Part shown: positions 46,960 through 54,662 of the stretch, in pieces | Numbering within the stretch: position 1 is the stretch's first letter | Layout: each line of letters begins with the position of its first letter | Assembly: GCA_007182875.1 (NCBI GenBank) | Contig: AP019515.1 | Span: 186,001 to 250,000, forward strand | Direction: 5' to 3' | Length of the DNA stretch: 64,000 bases | DNA from: Vreelandella sulfidaeris | GTDB taxonomy: Bacteria > Pseudomonadota > Gammaproteobacteria > Pseudomonadales > Halomonadaceae | Notes under the pieces: model-generated | What the model saw: the letters and a program-made list of their open reading frames with translations, nothing else | Told to the model about the DNA's origin: nothing | Database searches by the model: none | Position numbers and translations under genes: made by a program

Positions 46960-47014
46960 TCTCTCATAGGTGCCCTTATTGGGCCTCGCAGGTAGATAGG
47001 GCAGCCACTGACAC
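46960..47014 (-). promoter_or_regulatory. Conserved hairpin leader, variant copy 8 (transfer operon)
   Basis: Minus strand: GTGTCAG, GCCCTATC, GCGAG, GCCC-aataa-GGGC, ACCTATGAGAGAG, then 25 further bases to ATG 46935. The apical stem is GCCC/GGGC; the Shine-Dalgarno is outside the hairpin in this copy. Confidence 0.5.
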
Positions 47015-47104
47015 TTAACCGGGGAAGTAGAGATTTTTGCGCGAGTCGCTTTGCTGGCGCATGCCAAGGCTTAGAGGGAGATGAAAACGACTATCGAGGG
47101 AGGC

Positions 47105-47319
47105 TTAGAACAGGGAGAGCTGGGTTTCTTTAGATCGAGGAGAGGAGGCGCTGCTTTGCTCATTATCTGCTTTCAAATACTCTCCAGAGGCATCATCAGC
47201 GCCAGCGAGCCACGCCATATCCTCAGGCGACCAAGGACGAAAGGAGAGGGCTGATAGGTGCCCAGCGTTTTGTGTATTTCATGAGACAGGCGGTAAGCCT
47301 CGTAGCGCCCTTGATCCAT
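47105..47319 (-). CDS. Small protein with C-terminal sliding-clamp motif
   Basis: ATG 47319 behind CGGAAAGGTA: MDQGRYEAYRLSHEIHKTLG, a one-base shift near 47258, then HLSALSFRPWSPEDMAWLAG, ADDASGEYLKADNEQSSASS and the end KETQLSLF. The final QLSLF is a canonical beta-clamp-binding peptide, so the protein may dock on the replication clamp (inference from the motif). About 71 residues. It follows the methyltransferase gene on the same strand, separated by a hairpin. Confidence 0.5.
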
Positions 47320-47364
47320 TACCTTTCCGTTAGGATGTGTTTTCGGAATGCTAACCCAAATGCT

Positions 47365-47399
47365 AAAGCTGGCGCGATCGCATCGACCGCGCCAGCTTA
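47365..47399. terminator. Strong GC hairpin between methyltransferase and clamp-motif gene
   Basis: AGCTGGCGCG...CGCGCCAGCT is a perfect 10-bp stem with a short loop, without a clear T run. It may be a terminator or a processing site. Confidence 0.55.
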
Positions 47400-47403
47400 C
47401 TTC

Positions 47404-49057
47404 TTACTGGGCGGGCTTATCGGCCACAAGGATGGTCACGTTTACGCCAGTCCCGGCGAACTCACCCTGATAGCTAGCAGTCCATTCCACCTCCCAGCCC
47501 GGCAGTAGATCCTTGCCGCGCATGCTGCCGGGGAGGATAGCCACAAGGCGCCCGCCAGGAGCTAGACAACTCGCTGCGGCTTCAAGATGATGCAGGGCTC
47601 GACCTTTGCTGTACGGAGGGTTCATGACTATTTTGGTGTAGCTTCTGGCCGTATTTGCCCACTCTAGAAAGTCGGCTTGATGGCAGCGAAACCCTTCGCC
47701 GCTAGCACCTTGCAATGCAGCGGTGCCAGCTCGACACAGGTAGTCCGATCTTTGGGAAGCATATCAGCAATATGGCCCTGGCCAGCACTTGGCTCCAGCA
47801 CCGTATCCTGGTCGTTGATTTCGGCCAATTCTACGACCTCATACGCCAAGCGTTCCGGGGTAGGGTAATACTGGTGGCTCTTATGGTCAGGGATGCAACC
47901 ACTGGCAACAATCTCATCCAAAATCGGCTTGGTGTGGTAGCCGAACTCGAACCACGACACTGCGCCGTTATCACTGAATACCTTAACCCCACCGATGGCC
48001 TTGAGCACCTGCTCAGCCTCAGCCAGCGCTACCTTATCCTTCACTCCATAATCGAACTCAATCGCCCAAGGGTTTTCTGTCTTCGGCGACCGTGTTTCGA
48101 GATGTCGAAGGTGGCTAGGGCAGCGGGTAGGGACGCTGCGCATGGAACCGAGTAAATTGATGACCGCAAATTGAAGTGGGCGATCCATTAGCACAAAGTC
48201 TTTAGGCTTGCGCTTAGGCGGGGTACGGAACTGAGAAGGAATTGCAGTCGGTGCAAATGCGCCAGCACTTGGTTTAGGCGAAAAGCGATTTCGGGGTGTA
48301 CCTCAAGATGCGCCGTGCCTTTTAAAGACCTTCAGGTACAGAGCGCCACCATCAACCATAAACCGCTTGCCTGGGGTGCGCCGTGCAATATCAATCAATC
48401 GGCTAGAGGCCTGCCAGTTTGGTTCATCCCGGCCCATAAATTTAGCAATGACTGAGCGAAGGTCATTGATATGGCCTGCCTGGTCATGATTCACCGTCTC
48501 ATAGGAAGTGACGACATAATTGAGGATCATCCGTTTGTAGAAACCTTCAGGCCGATTGGTAACATGCTCACGGCTTAGGGCACGGAATATACCGTCGACA
48601 CGCTCAGCTAGGAAGGTGCCGCGCATCATTAGCAGCTCGGTCAGGGTTGCCCTTACGGTTTCCTCAGTGAAGTCAGGGTTTTCATCTCGTTAATCTGCTC
48701 CCACCACTCGCTACGGCGAGTCTGAGGCATGAAGTCGAGAACATCGGTCATCTTCAAGGCCCGGACCCAATATTCAGCGTTCAGCGCTGCGATCGCGCCT
48801 TCTTCAATAAAAATATTCTCTGCGGACAGTGATGAGTAACGTGTGTTGTCGTGCTTGCGATTGCCCTGGATGAAGTAGTTGATGACACCTTTACGATCAC
48901 CATCAAACAGTGCCGCCACTTCTTCCACACGCCTACGCATTGCGTTGTAGCGCCCCATCAGCCCATCGACCATATCTGTCGAGGCCGGGGCGAAGAACTC
49001 GCCCATATCTCCAAGATATTCTGTGCTGTCATGGCTATCAATGGCTTCGTGAATCAT
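47404..49057 (-). CDS. DUF4942 plus N6-adenine-type methyltransferase (frameshifted)
   Basis: N-terminal DUF4942 part: YNAMRRRVEEVAALFDGDRK, GAIAALNAEYWVRALKMTDV, MPQTRRSEWWEQINEM, FLAERVDGIFRALSREHVTN and DLRSVIAKFMGRDEPNWQAS. The C-terminal half is a methyltransferase: ASGCIPDHKSHQYYPTPERL, DTVLEPSAGQGHIADMLPKD (motif I), IVMNPPYSKG (motif IV, NPPY) and LAPGGRLVAILPGSMRGKDL. Shifts near 48640, 48300, 48120 and 47690 split the uninterrupted frames; the family is normally one protein of about 550 residues. Plasmid-borne members may modify plasmid DNA against host restriction (inference). No target-recognition domain is evident. Confidence 0.82.
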
Positions 49058-49191
49058 GGTGCCGTTCCCTATTTAGTGATCTATTACAAGCGAGTTTCCG
49101 AGGTGCCTGGCTTCCTGCGTAGGTGACGCCGACCGGCTGCCTTCGTTATGATGTAAACACTTTAATGCAGCATTACTGTTTACGGCAAGTA

Positions 49192-49214
49192 AAAATGTGT
49201 TCAATGCACACTTT
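49192..49214. promoter_or_regulatory. KorA-like operator overlapping the korA promoter
   Basis: AAAATGTGTTCAATGCACACTTT is an imperfect palindrome 12 bases before ATG 49226. Half-sites resemble those at 58537 and 58654. Confidence 0.5.
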
Positions 49215-49225
49215 TAGGGGATACC

Positions 49226-49509
49226 ATGTCCACAGATGACATCAGCACTCAACAGCTATACGCGGCACTGGCAAGGCTTAGAATGAAGGGTCGTGCATGT
49301 GATGCAGCTTCAGATGTGATTATGAAGGTGTGCGATACATACGCTAAAGCAGCCAATATGCATGGCGTGTCCAGAGCTGCTGTTTCTCAGGCAGCAAAGC
49401 GAATACAGGCGGAAGTAGATCGGGTGTTCGTGGCAGTCGAGGTGAGATTGCCCAGGACAAGCTGCTGGCGCTGGATGAATGGCTAGCGAGCCAAGGAGGG
49501 CAAGACTAA
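49226..49509 (+). CDS. korA: TrfB/KorA-family transcriptional regulator (frameshifted at the end)
   Basis: A short HTH regulator of plasmid backbone genes. STQQLYAALARLRMKGRACD, then DVIMKVCDTYAKAANMHGVS and RAAVSQAAKRIQAEVDRVFV match the TrfB-type HTH (GVSRAAVSQAxxRI). A one-base shift near 49440 restores GEIAQDKLLALDEWLASQGG with stop at 49509. About 94 residues, KorA has 101. Autoregulation is likely because a palindrome lies at its promoter. Pairs functionally with the KorB-type ParB of this plasmid. Confidence 0.75.
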
Positions 49510-49634
49510 CCAGCAGCGACGCTGAGAAAGGAGAACCGTAGTAGGTTAAGGCGGGGAATATTGACGGGAAGCGGGCTGGCAAGCCAACCCGCTGCATCAC
49601 ATCCTGGATGAAGGGGCTATATAGGCCCAGCAAG

Positions 49635-50002
49635 TCACAAAGAGGGGCGGCGCTCGCCTGCTTCGGGCGGTGCATACTGGCTAAGGGTAGCCTCCAACAG
49701 CTCGGGTATCTCAAGGCAAGAACGAAGCTCGCATTGAGCATGGATCAGTAGCGCCAACTTGGGTGTCCACTCAGGAAGCCCGAGATGGCCGACATACTCC
49801 TCAGCGACAGGGCCAGCCAGAAACTCAGCCGCAGAGAACTGGTGCTTGAGGTTGTTGCTCTTTAGGTCATCAATTGCTTTCAAAATACTTGCGTGAGTAA
49901 CTGACGGTGGGGCAGCAGCTCCTGCGACTGATGGCAATCGGTCGACACAATGCTCTGGCCTGGGATAAGCACATCAGCAAGTGCGGAAATTTGTGAGTCC
50001 AT
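49635..50002 (-). CDS. Hypothetical plasmid protein (frameshifted)
   Basis: ATG 50002: MDSQISALADVLIPGQSIVS, shift near 49935, then AAPPSVTHASILKAIDDLKS, NNLKHQFSAAEFLAGPVAEE and YVGHLGLPEWTPKLALLIHA, ending PPEAGERRPSL. About 122 residues, helical, no motif. It begins just after the PH-domain gene stop (50010) on the same strand, so it belongs to the minus-strand cluster 49.6-51.0 kb. Confidence 0.5.
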
Positions 50003-50009
50003 GATCTAA

Positions 50010-50497
50010 CTACTCCTGCCCAGTGCCAGCCGCAAGGCTTTGAAAGTGACTGTTGATTGAAGCCATGACCTTCAACGGGTTGGCCACGCGATCAAATCGA
50101 GCTTCGCTTGTGCCAGTGCCTGCCGCAGACATTTTCACCGTCCCATATCCCAGCAATCGACCCAAGATCGTCTGGTTCACTTCGGTCGAACGAATGTGAT
50201 GAATAAATAGGGTGTAACACGCCTGGCAATAATGCCGTGCCGCTCTATCACGCGATCGGGGCCTATGACGTACTCGTGAGCAAGGCGCTGATAGGCGATG
50301 TTCAGCAGCCCCAGGCGGCCAACCCCATCCCTGCCCAGGAAAGGATGTTCGTCAGAGTCTCTGGAGCGTTTGCCCCAGCGAGGGTAAAGGGGCATGAGGA
50401 GCAAAGTGCAATGCTGCCCCAAGGGTACAAGCAACCAGTGTCCCAGCAGGGCGCGGTGACTGACTCGGAAGGTGGTCTTGCTTATCATGGGTTTCAT
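50010..50497 (-). CDS. Bacterial PH-domain protein (frameshifted)
   Basis: Start ATG 50497 overlaps the upstream stop. MKPMISKTTFRVSHRALLGH, then HEYVIGPDRVIERHGIIARR, VTPYLFIHHIRSTEVNQTIL and GRLLGYGTVKMSAAGTGTSE. This matches a bPH2 (DUF304-type) domain, with the RxExxHGIIxRxxTxY and LGRLLGYGTV blocks. Shifts near 50420 and 50195. About 162 residues. Cytoplasmic; plasmid versions have no assigned role. Confidence 0.65.
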
Positions 50498-50812
50498 CTC
50501 CCGGCTGCTGCCACCTCCGCTTCTTTCAGTCGGTGGCTCAATTGTGATTCTGCCGTTTCAACGTGGAAAAGCTCGATGCTGTCATCCGGCCAGCGGATCA
50601 GGACGAACCCATCTCGAAGCAGGTGGGTTAGAGGGTAGGGCCAGAGATGACAGGTAACGAAGGGCCTTCGAGTGTGTGGAGTTCCCACCGACTGGCTGAG
50701 CGGTCATGAAAAGAGCCGCGTTGTCAGCGCCACCTGGCCAATCCAGGTCACAGTCGCGTTCAAGACGCCTAACAAGCTGTCTCGCCTGGCGGGAATTACG
50801 CGGCCCGCTCAT
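50494..50812 (-). CDS. Hypothetical plasmid protein (frameshifted)
   Basis: ATG 50812 behind GGAGGTTGCCT: MSGPRNSRQARQLVRRLERD, CDLDWPGGADNAALFMTAQP, SKALRYLSSLALP, then after a shift near 50640 LTHLLRDGFVLIRWPDDSIE and LFHVETAESQLSHRLKEAEV. About 106 residues. Tightly coupled on both sides (overlaps at 50812 and 50497). No family recognised. Confidence 0.5.
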
Positions 50813-51015
50813 AGGCAACCTCCAGCCCACACACTTTCTTTACAGCACACTCAATTTCTTGGCGCACCCGGTCCATCGTCAGTAACCGCGCCCCTCCTCA
50901 TCAATGATCAGCGTCAGTGTTTCGTTGGTTTCGCGCAGGGCCGCCCTATCAACGACAAGTCGTGAGAGTAGGAAAGCTCGTCGTGCGCGTTCGCAATAAG
51001 AGCACCTGAATCCAT
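50796..51015 (-). CDS. Small hypothetical protein (frameshifted)
   Basis: ATG 51015: MDSGALIANAHDE, shift near 50970, then FLLSRLVVDRAALRETNETL, TLIIDEEGRG, another shift, TMDRVRQEIECAVKKVCGLE and VAYERAA, stop 50796. About 72 residues. First gene of the minus-strand cluster; the AT-rich stretch 51016-51270 holds its promoter and the divergent one of the lipoprotein. Confidence 0.4.
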
Positions 51016-51272
51016 AATACAAACCTTAATTATACTAGACGACATCTTTTAACTATGAATATGTGACAATTTTACGGATTCTCCGCCATTACTAATTGCC
51101 GTTATTACTGATTTACGGCGCTGCGTTTGCGATGGTTCGGGATTGTGTAGAGAATACTTTGTCTGGAAATGCTTCGCAGAGTTTTAAATATAAAACGTCG
51201 TATGGTATAAATTATATATCTATAAGTAGCTTTGCCTGAAACCATCAAAACAACGGATTAAAGGGGATCAAA

Positions 51273-51770
51273 ATGACTATCAAGCGTACTCTCATGGGTC
51301 TGGCTGCCACATCAATGCTGCTGTTGGCTGCTGGTTGTGCTGCCCGCAAGTCTGGCATGTTGCAGAACTCAGCCGTCAGCGCGATCACTGATGTGCTAGG
51401 AAGTCGCAACAACAATAGCGTCAGCGCAGCAGGAGCAGACTCGGCCAGTCACATGCAGGGCGTTCAGGGTTTGGTTAATGGCGGAAAAGCAGGTATGAGC
51501 GGTGCCGCCTACGGTGCTGTTGGCGCTGGCGCGCTAGGTCTGGCTGACAAGGGGATGCGAAGCGCTTTCACCGCATTGCAGGGCGAATCCGAAGTCGGGT
51601 TCGAGGACGTTGCCAACATGAAACAGAACATCGTCAAGAGCGATACTTATGTCGATGGTGAAGGCCGTACTTGCATTGATTACCACATCACTGTCACTGG
51701 TGGCCCCGAGGACAATGATCAGAATGTCACGACTTGCCAGAATGCCGGTGGCGACTGGGAACGAATCTGA
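51273..51770 (+). CDS. Secreted lipoprotein (intact)
   Basis: MTIKRTLMGLAATSMLLLAA, GC carries a lipobox LLAAGC at residues 17-22, then a low-complexity Gly/Ala/Ser/Asn part (VNGGKAGMSGAAYGAVGAGA) that may insert in the membrane. The C-terminal region FEDVANMKQNIVKSDTYVDG and CIDYHITVTGGPEDNDQNVT contains two cysteines that may pair. ATG 51273 after AAAGGGGATCAAA. 165 residues. It could be an entry-exclusion or surface lipoprotein, but no family was recognised. Confidence 0.7.
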   Translation: MTIKRTLMGLAATSMLLLAAGCAARKSGMLQNSAVSAITDVLGSRNNNSVSAAGADSASHMQGVQGLVNGGKAGMSGAAYGAVGAGALGLADKGMRSAFTALQGESEVGFEDVANMKQNIVKSDTYVDGEGRTCIDYHITVTGGPEDNDQNVTTCQNAGGDWERI

Positions 51771-51777
51771 TTCGATC

Positions 51778-51802
51778 AGCGGCCACTCTATTAGTGGCCG
51801 CT
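51778..51802 (+). terminator. Hairpin between lipoprotein and downstream gene
   Basis: AGCGGCCACT-ctatt-AGTGGCCGCT, a perfect 10-bp stem 8 bases after the lipoprotein stop. No T run follows, so it may be an attenuator or RNA stabiliser rather than a full terminator. Confidence 0.55.
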
Positions 51803-51818
51803 CAGCTTTGAGGGCAAA

Positions 51819-52038
51819 ATGGCTGACGATAATCTCAATACATCGCGGTTCGATAAGTCTGCTTTGGACATGACGAGACTGGAAGCCTTTACGATGACCG
51901 CCATGCACGCCATTCTGCTTGGTGAGGGAGGGTAAATTAAGCCCCGAGGAAGTCGGCGAGAGCGCGGCAGCCTTTGCCGAAGCATCGCTCTCCGCGGCCT
52001 CTGAAACGCTCGATGACCACGACACGAAACCGAGTTAA
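51819..52038 (+). CDS. Small hypothetical protein (frameshifted)
   Basis: ATG 51819 behind GAGGGCAAA: MADDNLNTSRFDKSALDMTR, LEAFTMTAMHAILLGEG, a shift in a ggg run near 51930, then LSPEEVGESAAAFAEASLSA and ASETLDDHDTKPS. About 73 residues, helical and acidic. Follows the lipoprotein and hairpin and may be cotranscribed. Confidence 0.45.
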
Positions 52039-52116
52039 CCCCATGCAAGACTGCAAGTACGCGATCGGGCAGCAACCTTAACGGTTTGCTGCTCGATTTC
52101 GTTGGAGGCAGGTTTA

Positions 52117-52134
52117 ATTTTTCGCATGCGAAAC
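52117..52134. promoter_or_regulatory. 18-bp palindrome copy without adjacent leader
   Basis: TTTTTCGCATGCGAAACA, two outer changes. It is downstream of the small gene at 51819 and before the chemoreceptor fragment, with no leader nearby. Confidence 0.5.
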
Positions 52135-52162
52135 AGAGCAATGCCTACTAGGTCATTGACTA

Positions 52163-52440
52163 TCAAGTTGATGCAATCACCTGAGCCGGAAATAGGTCAC
52201 CGCGCAACTTGAAGCGCCCTACCATTGAGGCCAATCGTTCGGCGTGCTCGCTGAGCTGATCGGTCGACATGGTGGACAGCTCGGCTAGAGATGCGTTCTG
52301 CTTTGTCATGCGATCCAGCTCCGCCACGGCGATATTCACCTGGCCGATGCCGTCGCTCTGCTCGCCAGCGGCATGACTGATCTCGCTTAGCATGCCAGCG
52401 ACGCGTTGTACGCCCGCCATCAATTCATTCAAGTAATCTA
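52163..52440 (-). pseudogene. C-terminal fragment of a methyl-accepting chemotaxis protein
   Basis: NELMAGVQRVAGMLSEISHA, AGEQSDGIGQVNIAVAELDR, MTKQNASLAE and STMSTDQLSEHAERLASMVG form the last part of the receptor signalling hairpin. Everything upstream is missing; the fragment abuts the plus-strand ORF at 52447. One frame glitch near 52300. A deletion scar. Confidence 0.7.
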
Positions 52441-52446
52441 CTGTTC

Positions 52447-52770
52447 ATGAGTTCCTGGGGCCGATCATCAATTGCGACTCGATTTTATGTTCGGATGGGC
52501 ATAGCTGGTATAACATCTTCTCTGCTAACCATGGTATTGCTCACGCTCGATAATCAGCGCGTGATCGGCAAGGAATATCACATTCAGAACGTCAACAGCT
52601 ATATGAGCCGCTTAAAGGGATGGATGGGGCGCTTTCATGGAGTGGGAACGGTGTACTTACCCAACTATTTGGCATGGCGACGTTTGTTTGAAACCGCAGA
52701 GCCAACGGAGGAGATGGCTACGTATAGCGATTGGCTCAAACCAACAAAAGATACCAACATAGCCATATAA
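52447..52770 (+). CDS. Membrane protein N-terminus, possibly sensor fragment
   Basis: MSSWGRSSIATRFYVRMGIA, then a membrane helix GITSSLLTMVLLTLDN, and an extracytoplasmic-like part MSRLKGWMGRFHGVGTVYLP and LAWRRLFETAEPTEEMATYS. It begins 7 bases from the end of the chemoreceptor fragment in the opposite direction. The layout (short N-terminus, helix, ligand-type region) resembles the start of a sensor protein that ends prematurely at 52770. Origin unclear. Confidence 0.35.
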   Translation: MSSWGRSSIATRFYVRMGIAGITSSLLTMVLLTLDNQRVIGKEYHIQNVNSYMSRLKGWMGRFHGVGTVYLPNYLAWRRLFETAEPTEEMATYSDWLKPTKDTNIAI

Positions 52771-52867
52771 ATACAGAATTCAGAGATTCGGCAGGTCTGC
52801 TGCAAGCTAGGCAGAAGGAGGGTCTCAAACCGTCCCTGTCCAAGGGCGGGAAAGGCGCTACAAGCGC

Positions 52868-53320
52868 TTATCCGGGTGAACGAGACTTCCTGGCACTGTC
52901 AGCCAATGCCTGGAAATAGGAGTGACTGGGGTTGATCAGGTAGTTCGTTTCTCGAGGCACCACGACACTTGGGACTACTAGCGCGAGGCTCGATTGGCTC
53001 TCAAGCCAGCTGTCGCCGATCTCCGCGGTCGAGGCGGGCGCCGGCTCCTCCATCCAGTCTTCCGGCAGACTATCGGCAGGCAGGCGCATCAGCGCATTTT
53101 CCGGGATAGTCACCTCCAACAGCGCATAGTGTGTCAGCAACCGATAGTCATCAAGATGAACCATCACCTCAAGCATAGCCAGTGATTCAGCACTGGCGAG
53201 GTACACACAGGCCTTCCCCTTGCTATTCCATCGACCGCCGTACAAGCGGGCTCCCTCCCCATCGAAGGCCGTCTGGAGCCACTTCCGCTTTACGAGGCGG
53301 TAACCACGAACCGTACTCAC
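52868..53320 (-). CDS. RES-domain toxin, second copy (intact)
   Basis: MSTVRGYRLVKRKWLQTAFD, then GEGARLYGGRWNSKGKACVY with the conserved Arg and GGRWNS motif, LASAESLAMLEVMVHLDDYR, LLEVTIPENALMRLPADSLP and VVPSVVVPRETNYLINPSHS with the terminal NYLINP block. 150 residues, uninterrupted; ATG 53320 overlaps the antitoxin stop. RES toxins of this family deplete NAD+ or modify Prs. Clearly distinct in sequence from the first RES copy at 33.4 kb. Confidence 0.88.
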   Translation of the reverse strand: MSTVRGYRLVKRKWLQTAFDGEGARLYGGRWNSKGKACVYLASAESLAMLEVMVHLDDYRLLTHYALLEVTIPENALMRLPADSLPEDWMEEPAPASTAEIGDSWLESQSSLALVVPSVVVPRETNYLINPSHSYFQALADSARKSRSPG

Positions 53321-53764
53321 GCGAAAACGCCGTGCTCAAGCCGTCCGATCAGATCCAGCACAGCTTCAGCGCCAGCAGTCGTCGCCACCATTTCCACCGG
53401 TCGCCGACCACCGAGACCGCGCACCGGATTGAGGAGCCAGCGCCTCGCCCGCTGTTGATCTCCTTCAAAGAGATCAACAGCGCTCTGTAGACCTCGGCAA
53501 AGCGGTACAGCCGATCGCCTTCGTCTTGCTTGAAGCGCCCAGCCGTGGCTCTTCGCTGCAATGTCGCTGGCTTGATAACGACATAACGCGCCAGCTCCTT
53601 GCTTTCCAGGCCAGACGCCACAGCAAGTTCCGTGTAGACCTTGTACGGGACGCCTTTTCCAAAGCCTCATGCAGTTGTGCCACGCGCTGGAAGACCCAGG
53701 GCCTTCCAAAGTCGTCTTTCTTGGGCTTAGGCTTCGGCCGATACTCTTCGATGGCAGCTTCCAT
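53317..53764 (-). CDS. Xre/ParS-type antitoxin (frameshifted)
   Basis: ATG 53764 behind GAGGGGAGGCC: MEAAIEEYRPKPKPKKDDFG, then VFQRVAQLHEALEKA; after a shift near 53640 VASGLESKELARYVVIKPAT and RRATAGRFKQDEGDRLYRFA, the DUF2384 helical bundle; after a shift near 53490 DLFEGDQQRARRWLLNPVRG and LGGRRPVEMVATTAGAEAVL. The W-L-x-x-P...G..P..M block is the RES-binding end. Ends LEHGVFA at 53317. Operon partner of the toxin, coupled by ATGA. Confidence 0.82.
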
Positions 53765-53976
53765 GGCCTCCCCTCCACTCATTTGATATAACAACAGTGT
53801 ATCAGAAGATCGAAAGACTGCCACTGCGGTTGCAACTCCAGGCAGATCTAGGCGCGGGCACCTATAGCGCCTCTGCGCTACAACTTGCCCAAGGGCTGCA
53901 TCGCAACATTGCTTATCGCGTAAGCAAGGCCCCAACAGAGAGTGGTAAAGTAGACCGAAAGAACAGGAGAGGTTGC

Positions 53977-54502
53977 ATGCCCACGTCCACCGATCATAAC
54001 CAAGTGTTTGAAAATAGCGTACTTCAAGCGGCTAAAGAGCTATTGGAGACAAAGCTCGCGACCCTGCCTTGGCATCAGTTCGAACTTGAGTACCATTCGC
54101 CTACAGGCAGAGCGAGATTGCAGGTCCGTTGTCAGCAAGAAGCCGATTCTCCTGTCAGAACCTTGGTCCTCTGTCACCTTCTTGCACGACTCCGAAGAGC
54201 TTCAGCTTAGTAACATAATGATGCCGCTCGCCCTACGTTGGGAGCGGCTTGGCAAGCGCACTATTAAGGCCATCTTCGAGGTTGCTCATCCAGCCGGCTA
54301 CGATCTCTTCCTCATAGATACGGTCCCGTCCTTCCATGATCGACTTCTGAAGCGGAACGCTCGAGCTGTGACCGATGACATTGTGATGATCACACCGGAA
54401 ACTGACCTCGTGAGTGACATTGGCAGTCCAAAGCCCAATTCTAGCGAAGTGCGCGGCTATTCAATCTTCGACGTTCTCGATGAACTAGATGCGGACGCCT
54501 AG
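53977..54502 (+). CDS. Hypothetical protein (frameshifted)
   Basis: ATG 53977 behind AGGAGAGGTTGC: MPTSTDHNQVFENSVLQAAK, ELLETKLATLPWHQFELEYH. A shift near 54150-54200 leads to LSNIMMPLALRWERLGKRTI, KAIFEVAHPAGYDLFLIDTV and VTDDIVMITPETDLVSDIGS, ending DVLDELDADA at 54502. The alternating pattern suggests an alpha/beta fold of about 175 residues. No family recognised. Located upstream of the CoiA-like gene on the same strand. Confidence 0.45.
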
Positions 54503-54662
54503 CTTAAGATCGATTGATGGCGAGCCAAAACTGACAACTTAGCAGCTCACCACTATCGAGCAGGGCGGTTAGCTTCCGGCTGTAATTCACGCCGCCTAGT
54601 CCCTTTACCAGGGAGAGCTATCGAGCACACTCGCTCAGCACAACCTCTCTTGACGCAATTAC

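Noticed and set aside
46990..47060. Eighth palindrome copy near TTTTTGCGCGAGTCGCTTTG
   Set aside because: Only scattered matches to the 18-bp motif; the core CGCATGCG is absent.
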